This document shows, in pieces, positions 52,376 to 59,717 of a stretch of 64,000 nt of DNA. The translations under genes were made by a program, and so were the position numbers. The notes beneath the pieces are model-generated. The model searched no databases and had not been told where the DNA came from. It was given only the letters and a program-made list of their open reading frames with translations. The stretch is from positions 305,320 to 369,319 of the forward strand of contig NZ_AUHM01000002.1 of NCBI RefSeq assembly GCF_000423185.1, written 5' to 3'. How positions within the stretch are numbered: position 1 is the stretch's first letter; every line of letters begins with the position of its first letter. Origin of the DNA: Inquilinus limosus DSM 16000. Lineage in GTDB: Bacteria; Pseudomonadota; Alphaproteobacteria; DSM-16000; Inquilinaceae.

Positions 52376-53380
52376 ATGAAGACCCCCGGCTTCTGGTACC
52401 GCCCGCAGGCGACGCCGGCGGCCCTCCTCCTGGCCCCGGCCGGGGCGCTCTACGACCTCGCCTCGCGCCTGCGCCGCAGCCTGGTCAGGCCGCAGAGGGC
52501 GCCGGTGCCGGTGGTCTGCGTCGGCAACCTGGTGGCGGGCGGCGCCGGCAAGACCCCGGTGGCGCTGGCCCTCGCCCTCCGCCTGGGCGAGATCGGCATC
52601 GCCGTCCACTTCCTCAGCCGCGGCCATGGCGGCTCGCTGGCCGGGCCGGTGCGGGTCGACCCCGGCCGCCACTCGGCCGCCGAGGTCGGCGACGAGCCGC
52701 TGCTGCTGGCCCGCGCCGCGCCGGCCTGGGTGTCGCGCGACCGCCCGGCCGGGGCCCGCGCCGCCGCCGCGGCCGGCGCCCGGCTGATCCTGATGGATGA
52801 CGGCTTCCAGAACCCGAGCCTGGAGAAGGACCTGTCGCTGCTGGTGGTCGACGGCGCCGCCGGCTTCGGCAACGGCCGGATCCTGCCCGCCGGCCCGCTG
52901 CGCGAGCGGCCGGAGGACGGGCTGAAGCGGGCCGGCGCGCTGGTGGTGATGGGCCCGGACCGGGCCGGGATCGGGGCGCTGGCCGCCCGCCACGGCCTGC
53001 CGGCCCTAAGCGCCCGGCTGGTCCCCTCGCCCGCGGACGCGGCGCGGCTGCGCGGCCGCAAGGTCCTGGCCTTCGCCGGCATCGGCCGGCCCGAGAAGTT
53101 CTTCGCCACGCTGGCGGAGCTGGGGGCGGAGCTCGCCGGCGCCGTCCCCTTCCCCGACCACCACGCCTACACGCCGGACGAGATCATGCGCCTGGCCGAG
53201 ACGGCGCAAGAGCGGCAGGCCGTGCCGGTGACGACGGAGAAGGACATGGTCCGCCTGCCGCCCGAGGCCCGGCCGATGGTCGAGGCCCTGCGCGTCGACC
53301 TGGCCTGGGACGACCCCGCCGCCGCCGACGCGGTGCTGGAGCCGGTGGTGCGGCGGGCCCTCGGCCTGCGCGCCGGCTGA
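52376..53380 (+). CDS. lpxK: Tetraacyldisaccharide 4'-kinase
   Basis: Lipid A 4'-kinase, 334 aa. The amphipathic N-terminus (MKTPGFWYRPQATPAALLLA) anchors it to the membrane. Walker A is VGNLVAGGAGKTPVALALAL, followed by VHFLSRGHGG, the catalytic LILMDDGFQNPSLEKDLSLL, and NGRILPAGPLRERPEDGLKR. VPFPDHHAYTPDEI and VTTEKDMVRLPPEA complete the family. It is downstream of waaA, separated by a palindromic repeat. Confidence 0.96.
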   Translation: MKTPGFWYRPQATPAALLLAPAGALYDLASRLRRSLVRPQRAPVPVVCVGNLVAGGAGKTPVALALALRLGEIGIAVHFLSRGHGGSLAGPVRVDPGRHSAAEVGDEPLLLARAAPAWVSRDRPAGARAAAAAGARLILMDDGFQNPSLEKDLSLLVVDGAAGFGNGRILPAGPLRERPEDGLKRAGALVVMGPDRAGIGALAARHGLPALSARLVPSPADAARLRGRKVLAFAGIGRPEKFFATLAELGAELAGAVPFPDHHAYTPDEIMRLAETAQERQAVPVTTEKDMVRLPPEARPMVEALRVDLAWDDPAAADAVLEPVVRRALGLRAG

Positions 53381-53403
53381 TACCGACGATACAAAGTACC
53401 AAA

Positions 53404-53578
53404 CCCGTCATGGCGAGCCCCGCCCCTTACGCCTATTGGGGGGCGTGGCCATCCAGGGGGGCGGTGCCGCTGAACCGCCTGGCTGTCTCTCTTCCAGTCC
53501 CCTCCCCCTGCGGGCCAGGACATTCTCACTTGTTTTGAGTCCCCCCTCCCCTCGCGGGAGGGGGCAGGGGGAGGGGGT
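53404..53578. repeat. Truncated family A element joined to a family E GC-rich palindrome
   Basis: 53404-53472 carries the left half of family A (CGTCATGGCGAGCCCC ... GGCGTGGCCATCCAGG ... GGCGGTGCCGCTG), but the right half is missing. Shortly after, 53496-53578 holds AGTCCCCTCCCCCTGCGGG and GAGTCCCCCCTCCCCTCGCG followed by GGGAGGGGGCAGGGGGAGG, a family E palindrome as at 11818. The compound structure fills the gap between lpxK and the DUF1127 gene. Confidence 0.7.
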
Positions 53579-53633
53579 TCCATCGGCGCGATCCGGCCGC
53601 GACTGTCGTGAACCGGCACGGACGGCCGGGTCT

Positions 53634-53864
53634 TCACCGCCCGCCGCCCCGGTACGCCCTGCGCAGGGCCCGCCCGATCTCCGGCCGGTCGAGCCCCATA
53701 TCGGCGAGCAGATGGTCGTCGAGCGCCATCAGCGCCTCGGTGTCGCGCCGGATCCTCATCCGGTACCGGATCCAGGCGACGCACCGGCCGGCGGCCTTCG
53801 CCGCCGTCGCCGGGCGGAGGGTCGCGATCCGCGGCTTGCGCGGTGAAACCACCATGCTGTCCAT
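53634..53864 (-). CDS. DUF1127 domain small protein
   Basis: A 76-aa Arg-rich protein. The C-terminal DUF1127 motif is clear: RIRRDTEALMALDDHLLADM followed by GLDRPEIGRALRR. The N-terminus MDSMVVSPRKPRIATLRPAT is basic. DUF1127 proteins are small alphaproteobacterial proteins, several linked to RNA metabolism and stress or phosphate uptake control. It is divergent from an AraC regulator gene. An in-frame ATG three codons later is an alternative start. Confidence 0.85.
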   Translation of the reverse strand: MDSMVVSPRKPRIATLRPATAAKAAGRCVAWIRYRMRIRRDTEALMALDDHLLADMGLDRPEIGRALRRAYRGGGR

Positions 53865-53986
53865 CGTCGGACTCCTTTGCTGGATGTCGGCGTCCCCGCC
53901 GCGGCGCGGCCGGGCGGAGGCGGTGTCGACGGCCGTCACCCTAAGCCCGCCGGCGATGGTCGCGTTAGCGCCACTCCGCCGACTTG

Positions 53987-54045
53987 TGTCTGCGAGTCGC
54001 CAGCCATCTGGCGCCATGTCGGCGGCTTCTGTATGTGAGTCGCCA
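53987..54045 (+). promoter_or_regulatory. Direct repeats upstream of the AraC-type gene
   Basis: TGTCTGCGAGTCGCCA (53987-54002) and TGTATGTGAGTCGCCA (54030-54045) match at 14 of 16 bases and are 43 bases apart, about four helical turns. The second overlaps the first base of the AraC start codon. AraC-type regulators bind such direct repeats; a site at the start codon would suit autorepression. Confidence 0.5.
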
Positions 54046-54848
54046 TGGCCTCGATCCATCCGGACAATCTGGTCCACCCCGACCTCGGCCGGCCGGAGGC
54101 GGAGGACTACCCCGCCCCTGCCCTCACCTTCGCGGGCGAGGCGGAGACCGGCCTGCACTTCCAGCCTCACAGCCACCGCTGGGCCCAGCTGTTCCACATC
54201 GTCTCCGGCTCGGTGACGGTGGAGACCGGGCGCGGCAGCTTCGTGGTGCCGCCGGAGCGGGCGCTGTGGATCCCGCCGGACGTGCCGCACGCCGTCACCT
54301 ATCTGCAGCGCTCGGCCCTGCGCTACCTGTTCCTGCGGCCCGAGGTGGTTCGGCACCTGCCGCGCGACCCATCGGTGATCCGGCTGTCGCCGCTGCTGCG
54401 CGAGCTGATCCTGGCGCTCCTCGGCTATCCGCGCGACGCCGCGGCCGGCGGCCCGGCCGGGCGGATCGTCGCCGTCATCCTCGACCAGCTGGTGACCGAG
54501 CCGATCGCGCCGCTGCACCTGCCGATGCCGGCCTCGGCCCGGCTGCGGCGCGCGGTGGCCGAACTGGCGGCCGACCCGGCGCGGACCGACGGCCTGGCCG
54601 AGGTGGCGCGGCGGGCGGCGCTGTCGGAGCGGTCCTTCGAGCGGCATTTCCGCGCCGAGACCGGCCTCAGCTTCCGCGCCTGGCGGCGCCAGGCCCGCCT
54701 CCTGAAGGCGGTGGAGTGGCTGTCGCTCGGCGTCCCGGTCGGCGAGGTCTCCGACCGCCTCGGCTACGAAGGCCCCAGCGCCCTCGTCGCCGGCTTCCGC
54801 AAGGCCTTCGGCGTCACGCCGGGCCGGTATTTCGCGGAGGGAGGGTGA
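54045..54848 (+). CDS. AraC family transcriptional regulator with cupin domain
   Basis: A 267-aa regulator. The N-terminal cupin sensor domain includes LHFQPHSHRWAQLFHIVSGS and ALWIPPDVPHAVTYLQRSAL, where histidines could hold metal or ligand. The C-terminal AraC double helix-turn-helix has LAEVARRAALSERSFERHFR, AETGLSFRAWRRQARLLKAV and VSDRLGYEGPSALVAGFRKA. It is divergent from the DUF1127 gene; its target is not evident. It is the last gene before the low-GC island. Confidence 0.93.
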   Translation: MASIHPDNLVHPDLGRPEAEDYPAPALTFAGEAETGLHFQPHSHRWAQLFHIVSGSVTVETGRGSFVVPPERALWIPPDVPHAVTYLQRSALRYLFLRPEVVRHLPRDPSVIRLSPLLRELILALLGYPRDAAAGGPAGRIVAVILDQLVTEPIAPLHLPMPASARLRRAVAELAADPARTDGLAEVARRAALSERSFERHFRAETGLSFRAWRRQARLLKAVEWLSLGVPVGEVSDRLGYEGPSALVAGFRKAFGVTPGRYFAEGG

Positions 54849-55251
54849 GGCGGCTGGGTGGGGGACACGCAGGAACGGCAATGTCCGACCTATCACGGGA
54901 GTCGATTGCGTGCGGCCAAACAGGCGCCTCGTCCTCGAAGCTGACCGTCGAATCCCACGACGGTAACACAGGCCTAGTCCCGTAAGTTGGTCGGGACGCT
55001 ACGAGATAGATCGATCTGCGGCATGTCACTAGCGGCGGTTGGTATCACTGGCTGCGTCGCGTCGGCAGTCGCCGCGCGCTCTGATCAACGATGCGGTCCC
55101 TGTGAAAAACGGGGACAAATCGAATGAGGCCCGATCTCCAATGGGTTACCTCCTTCCCAATAGGGGATATCATGGAGGGTGTCTCGCCCCGCCTAATCGT
55201 TTGATTTTCTTGGCTAATTTGCTAGATTGTGCTCCTGGATGCGGGGATGCC
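54849..55251 (+). promoter_or_regulatory. Island left-flank region with a probable promoter
   Basis: A 403-base region without a convincing gene where composition shifts from GC-rich to mixed. TTGATT (55201-55206) and TAGATT (55223-55228), 16 bases apart, form a plausible promoter about 24 bases before the zinc-ribbon start. No integrase, tRNA or obvious repeat boundary is visible. Confidence 0.45.
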
Positions 55252-55455
55252 ATGGCCGAAGATGAACATCGCTACCTGGAAGATTGCCGGCACAAGGGGA
55301 TTTGTCCCACTTGCCGGAAGCCCCTCAAAACAAGGGTCGGGAGCGGTTCGTTTAGCCAGGGTGTTTTCTGTTCGCTGAAATGCAACGCCCAATGGCATGA
55401 GGTTGCGCTGCGCCTGAGGCATGAAGGGCGCTTGAAAGGACGTAACGATGGTTGA
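55252..55455 (+). CDS. Small zinc-ribbon protein
   Basis: A 67-aa protein starting MAEDEHRYLEDCRHKGICPT. The arrangement CPTCRKPLK ... VFCSLKCNAQWHE gives two pairs (CxxC and CxxxC) about 22 residues apart, typical of a four-cysteine zinc ribbon. The end is basic (RLRHEGRLKGRNDG). An in-frame extension upstream exists but is not protein-like. It overlaps the dCTP deaminase gene by 8 bases, implying coupling. It might bind nucleic acid or a protein partner; no family recognised. Codon use is less GC-rich than in flanking genes. Confidence 0.75.
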   Translation: MAEDEHRYLEDCRHKGICPTCRKPLKTRVGSGSFSQGVFCSLKCNAQWHEVALRLRHEGRLKGRNDG

Positions 55456-56608
55456 GGTCGGGTTGGCGAGGAGTTTGTTCGGCAGGGAGACAAAGTTGGC
55501 TCCCTCGGTTCCGCCGCGCACAGGGATTCTTCCGATCCAAACACTGAAGCAGATGGTACGTGACAAGGAAATCTTTTCTCCAGCCGAACTTGACCCTGAC
55601 CAATTGCAGCCCGCGAGTATCGACCTCCGGCTCGGGCACGTTGCTTATCGTGTACGCGCGAGCTTTCTGCCGGGTCCGGGCGCGACGGTATTGGACAAGA
55701 TCACACAGCTTGATGGCTATCCCATCGACTTGACCAATGGAGCGGTTCTTGAAAGAGGGTGCGTGTATGTAATTCCTCTTCTCGAACAGGTTCATATAAA
55801 CAGTCATGTCGTTGGAGTGGCCAATCCAAAGAGCTCCACCGGCCGACTCGACATTCTTACGCGCCTGATTACGGATCGCAGCACTGCTTTTGATAAGGTT
55901 GAGCGCGGATATAGTGGCAACCTCTATGTCGAAGTCGCGCCAAAGACTTTTAGTGTAGTTGCAAAAACGGGCACCCGCCTCAACCAACTGCGATTCCGTC
56001 GTGGATCACCAATCATGTCGGCGAGTGAATTGAAGCGCCTCCACGATGCAGGCGAACTAGTCTCCGGCGGAACCGCCGAGCAGTATTTGGATAGCCGAAA
56101 TCTTGTTGCGGTAACCGTAGATCTCCGCGGCAAGGAACGCGGCAACCTGATTGGCTATCGCGCAAAGAAACATACTGATAGAATTGATTTAGAGAAAGTC
56201 GGATATTATGATATAGAGGATTTCTGGGAACCTATATATTATCATCGAGAACCGCCTCTAATTCTAGATCCCGATGACTTCTACATCCTCGTTACGCAGG
56301 AAGGTGTCAAGATTCCCCGCGATTTGGCCGCCGAAATGGTTGCTTACGATACTTCAGTTGGGGAATTTCGGGTCCACTATGCAGGCTTCTTTGACCCTGG
56401 CTTCGGGCTCGGAGACGTCGAGAGCAAGGCTGTTTTAGAGGTACGCTCTCATGATGTCCCGTTTTTGCTAGATCATGGCCAAACGGTCGGCTGGCTGCAG
56501 TATGAGCGCATGGCCGATGTCCCTGATCGGCTGTACGGGGAGCGGATCGGATCGAATTACCAGAATCAAGGACTGAAGCTTGCAAAGCAGTTCAAGCCGC
56601 CAGCATAG
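55448..56608 (+). CDS. Two-domain dCTP deaminase (DCD)
   Basis: A 386-aa dUTPase/dCTP deaminase-fold protein like the long alphaproteobacterial 2'-deoxycytidine 5'-triphosphate deaminase. The first domain has LDPDQLQPASIDLRLGHVAY, the nucleotide motif GVANPKSSTGRLDILTRLIT (catalytic Ser and Arg) and GYSGNLYVEVAPKTFSVVAK, whose Glu is the expected catalytic base. The second, related domain contains VHYAGFFDPGFGLGDVESKA and LLDHGQTVGWLQYERMADVP. It converts dCTP to dUTP. Base composition, notably around 56150-56280, is far more AT-rich than the flanking chromosome, unlike a core gene. It is coupled to the zinc ribbon. Confidence 0.88.
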   Translation: MVEVGLARSLFGRETKLAPSVPPRTGILPIQTLKQMVRDKEIFSPAELDPDQLQPASIDLRLGHVAYRVRASFLPGPGATVLDKITQLDGYPIDLTNGAVLERGCVYVIPLLEQVHINSHVVGVANPKSSTGRLDILTRLITDRSTAFDKVERGYSGNLYVEVAPKTFSVVAKTGTRLNQLRFRRGSPIMSASELKRLHDAGELVSGGTAEQYLDSRNLVAVTVDLRGKERGNLIGYRAKKHTDRIDLEKVGYYDIEDFWEPIYYHREPPLILDPDDFYILVTQEGVKIPRDLAAEMVAYDTSVGEFRVHYAGFFDPGFGLGDVESKAVLEVRSHDVPFLLDHGQTVGWLQYERMADVPDRLYGERIGSNYQNQGLKLAKQFKPPA

Positions 56609-57122
56609 CTGATTAGGCGAGAGTCCGCACACGCCTCGACAGAGGCGGCGTCTGCCTGCGTGAGACAATCAGGACCTAGGCATGCGCCAATCAGGCCGAC
56701 TGCGCGACATTGCTAGCCTGTTAGCAGATGGTTGGCATTGCCCACCCAATGACCACTCCGGCCACTCCAGAAGTCACCCGGCACTCAACAGATTTCACAG
56801 TGCGGCAGCGTGGACGGCGAGCGCAAATTATTCGCGCGAAAAGACGCTATTGTGGAGACAACGAGGAATGGCCATACGCTCAGCGCCAGATTGAGCGGGT
56901 GCCACCTACGGCAGCGTCGACAGAACGGAGCAACGGTCGACAGAGGGTACTGGACACCCGTCTATTTAATCGACAAAAATTGCCCGGCTTTAGTAGACGA
57001 CGCTCTTTCTTAGAGAAACGGGAATTTGCGGTGCAGGACGGATCAAGCGCTGCCAAGCGGCATGTAGTCGACAAAATATCTCTGGCAAAGAATGCTGATC
57101 AGGGGCGCGGAAGGACGGATGC
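56609..57122 (+). other. Intergenic region between the deaminase and HD genes
   Basis: 514 bases of mixed composition. A weak hairpin (CGCCTC-GACA-GAGGCG, 56632-56647) lies just after the deaminase stop. Short open frames occur on both strands, the longest 133 codons, but their residues (Arg/Ser-rich, no hydrophobic pattern) do not look like a protein. The region may hold a promoter for the HD gene or remnants of a lost gene. Confidence 0.4.
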
Positions 57123-58565
57123 GTGGTGACCGCTCTGAAGCCGCAGCGCGTCCGCGATCCGGTACACAACCTAATCGCGTTCGACACCAGTCAGTTCGAG
57201 CACGCGCTGTGGCGCGTAATCCAGACTCCACCCTTTCAACGGTTGCGGCGTATCCGCCAACTCGGATTTTCCGAATTCGTCTTCCCTGGCGCAACTCATA
57301 CCCGTTTCGCCCACAGCATTGGCGTATTTCATGTCGCACGGGCCCTCATGCTGCTGATCGAACGGCATATCAAGGCCGACACCTCGCGTCAGTTTGGCGA
57401 ATATCAATCAAGGGTCGCACTGGCCGCAGCGCTCGTTCACGACGTCGGCCACGGCATGTTTAGTCATGCCTTTGAGGAAGTTGGCAAATCGCTAAATTTG
57501 CCCATGGCAAAGCATGAGAACGTCAGCGAGGCGATTATTCGCGACAGCGAGATTACTCAAGCATTCAACCGCGATCTTGGCAGCGGCTTCGCCAACGACG
57601 TCGCCACTCTGATCGGCCGTAAGGAGCCGGGTAACCTCTATGACGCTGTTGTGTCGAGTCAGTTCGATGCCGACCGCCTGGATTATATGCAGCGTGACAG
57701 GCTTATGTCGGGGGTCCAGAGCAGCGGCATCGATCTGACTTGGCTATTAGCGAACCTCGAAATTGCTTCCGTCCGAACTGGCGCGGATGATGAGGGCACT
57801 GGGTCTATTGAGACGCTTGTGTTGGGACCTAAGGCAGCTCAGACAGCGGAAAGCTATGTTCTCTCGCTATTCCACCTTTACCCGAACGTCTACCTGCATA
57901 AGACAACTCGTGGCGCAGAGAAGATATTTAGCGCCCTTATGCGCCGCGTGCTTCAACTTGGTTTGGACGGGAATGAAGTTGAAATTGGGCTCCCGGTGAA
58001 CCATCCGATTCTCCGGTTTGCGAGGGAGCCTGAGAAACTTTCCCACGCGCTGGGGCTGGACGATATGGTGTTCTGGGGCGCTTTGCCGATGCTTGTAGAT
58101 GCGAAGGATGCTGAGATCCAAAAGCTCGCACTGAGTCTTCAGAAAAGACATCTGCCGGCCGGGATCGATATTCGCCGTAGGGTGGAAGAAGCGTTGCCCA
58201 TCAAGGAGGGCGAACCTCGTTCAATCTGGCGGGCGCGGATCACACTGGCGTGCTCGCGAATACAGGCGGCGCTGGAGGCGCATCCCATGGCTGCTGCCGA
58301 CGGCCCGGTTCGCGTCCTTTTAGACCGCTATGACCGAGCTCCTTATAAGCGTTATCAGGATTCCAATACGCCGCTAAACCGGATACTTATTCGCGTGGGC
58401 TCGGGGGAACCTAGGGACGTCGCGGAATTGTCGTCCGTTATCGCGGGGGCTGAAACCTTCTCGGTCTTCCGCGCTTACGTGTTTCGAGGTGACACCGAAG
58501 CGCAGAAGGTGGTAGAGAACATAATGAGAACAGAACTTCAGAGGAGCGAGCATGGCGACGCGTGA
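57123..58565 (+). CDS. HD-domain phosphohydrolase, YwfO/SAMHD1-like
   Basis: A 480-aa HD-superfamily enzyme resembling Bacillus YwfO and other SAMHD1-type dNTP triphosphohydrolases. It opens RVRDPVHNLIAFDTSQFEHA, then PPFQRLRRIRQLGFSEFVFP and GATHTRFAHSIGVFHVARAL (first His). The metal core is intact: AAALVHDVGHGMFSHAFEEV (HD), and SSQFDADRLDYMQRDRLMSG gives the last Asp. Start codons are GTG (57123 or 57126) after GGAAGGACGG. It overlaps the next gene by 14 bases. Nucleotide or dNTP hydrolysis is inferred from the family. Confidence 0.88.
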   Translation: MVTALKPQRVRDPVHNLIAFDTSQFEHALWRVIQTPPFQRLRRIRQLGFSEFVFPGATHTRFAHSIGVFHVARALMLLIERHIKADTSRQFGEYQSRVALAAALVHDVGHGMFSHAFEEVGKSLNLPMAKHENVSEAIIRDSEITQAFNRDLGSGFANDVATLIGRKEPGNLYDAVVSSQFDADRLDYMQRDRLMSGVQSSGIDLTWLLANLEIASVRTGADDEGTGSIETLVLGPKAAQTAESYVLSLFHLYPNVYLHKTTRGAEKIFSALMRRVLQLGLDGNEVEIGLPVNHPILRFAREPEKLSHALGLDDMVFWGALPMLVDAKDAEIQKLALSLQKRHLPAGIDIRRRVEEALPIKEGEPRSIWRARITLACSRIQAALEAHPMAAADGPVRVLLDRYDRAPYKRYQDSNTPLNRILIRVGSGEPRDVAELSSVIAGAETFSVFRAYVFRGDTEAQKVVENIMRTELQRSEHGDA

Positions 58566-59076
58566 CCCGCACCTCGCAGCAACCCGGATCATCTGTGACG
58601 CCGGCGGTATGCTAGTCGGGCGTACCCGTCTGCAGAAGGTTGCCTACCTGATGCAACTGGCGGGCTTCGGTGATGAATTTGACTTCGAGTATCATCACTT
58701 CGGACCATTCAGCGAGGATCTGGCGTTCGGTATCGATATCGCCACTGCCTTCGGTGCGGTTAATGAGGATGAAAAGCAGGCCAGTTGGGGCGGACGATAC
58801 TCCGTGTTTAGCCTCAAGGAGCCGGTTGCCCCCTTAGACCCGCAACGGGCTGCCTTCGCTCAAAAGGCCAAGTTGGTGAACGCGGTGGAGTTGGAGCTTG
58901 CCGCGACCGCAGCATTTCTCTTCGTCGCCGAGGGGAAGAAGGATCCCTGGGCAGAGACTAGGCGCCGGAAGCCTGAGAAGGCGAAGGATGGTAGGCTAGA
59001 GCGAGCAATGGCGGCTTATGAAGATTTAAGATCCCTGAGCACGCCTCGGCCTCTGCCGAAGTTGCCCGCTGCATAA
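58552..59076 (+). CDS. YwgA/Panacea-like protein partner of the HD enzyme
   Basis: A 174-aa protein. The N-terminal region AATRIICDAGGMLVGRTRLQ, KVAYLMQLAGFGDEFDFEYH and HFGPFSEDLAFGIDIATAFG matches the YwgA pattern (rLQKvaYLlq..g, then yhhyGPfS..L), which also resembles the Panacea/SocA antitoxin fold. The C-terminus is Lys/Arg-rich and probably flexible. It starts 14 bases inside the HD gene. In Bacillus ywfO and ywgA are likewise neighbours, so the pair is ancient. Antitoxin or regulatory roles are inference. Confidence 0.78.
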   Translation: MATRDPHLAATRIICDAGGMLVGRTRLQKVAYLMQLAGFGDEFDFEYHHFGPFSEDLAFGIDIATAFGAVNEDEKQASWGGRYSVFSLKEPVAPLDPQRAAFAQKAKLVNAVELELAATAAFLFVAEGKKDPWAETRRRKPEKAKDGRLERAMAAYEDLRSLSTPRPLPKLPAA

Positions 59077-59086
59077 CGCGAAATTC

Positions 59087-59538
59087 CTACTCTTTCTCGA
59101 CGACAGGATGTCGGTGGCCCCGCTTCGGCGGGGCTTTCCAATGTCTGAACATCCACCCGCCGCCACACTCTGGCCACCACCCACCAGTCCTTCCCGATAC
59201 GGCGGGTACGGGTGAACCCCGTCGTCCGGACATCACGACCGTGCCATTGCGCAGGAAGGAAGACGACCCGCCGGCCCTCCGCGTCCTCCGGATAGCTTTC
59301 GATCGTGCGGCCGACCAGGCGGGCGATCTCCCGCAGCGCGCCCGCGAGGACCGCGGGACCGGCCAACAAAGAAACAGGTGACCCGCCGGCCCGGCAGCGC
59401 CGCCAGCCCCTCGCGACGGGCCCGCCGGCGCTTGAGCCGCGGCACCACCTCCACCGGCCCGGCAGCCGGCCATCCCGCCTCCCGCGTGAGGAGCGCGGCG
59501 AGCCGGAACCAGCTGCCGATTTCCCCCGTTGCCGTCAT
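59087..59538 (-). pseudogene. Broken gene next to the island
   Basis: On the minus strand a frame starting MTATGEIGSWFRLAALLTRE continues AGWPAAGPVEVVPRLKRRRA and GLAALPGRRVTCFFV, then loses sense near 59370. A different frame from there reads LAGPAVLAGALREIARLVGR, TIESYPEDAEGRRVVFLPAQ and RTGFTRTRRIGKDWWVVARV-like segments. The two together look like one protein of about 130 residues disrupted by a frameshift. Family unrecognised. It overlaps the island terminator on the opposite strand and may be a scar from insertion. Confidence 0.4.
59117..59137 (+). terminator. Rho-independent terminator of the island operon
   Basis: GCCCCGC-TTCG-GCGGGGC-TTT: a perfect 7-bp GC stem with the very stable UUCG loop, followed by TTT, 40 bases after the YwgA-like stop. 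This is the clearest intrinsic terminator in the window. Confidence 0.85.
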
Positions 59539-59717
59539 GACCGAATGGGTCGGTCCGGCCGCAGTGCCGGAGGCATTCCGATGATCGCCGACGCGATCGC
59601 ATCGAGGGCAGTCATCCATCCGAAAGGCCGTCAGCGGCTCTTCGAGGTCCCCCGCGATCCCGCGTTCGGCAGGAACGCCGATCCGACCCCGTCCGACATC
59701 ACGAGAAGGAGGGCTCC

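Noticed and set aside
56728-57129. A 133-codon plus-strand frame between the deaminase and the HD gene
   Set aside because: Arg/Ser/Gln-rich without hydrophobic pattern, no ribosome binding site and no recognisable motif.
54849-59700. Integrase, tRNA or att repeats bounding the low-GC island
   Set aside because: None could be identified by eye on either side, so the mechanism of acquisition is left open.
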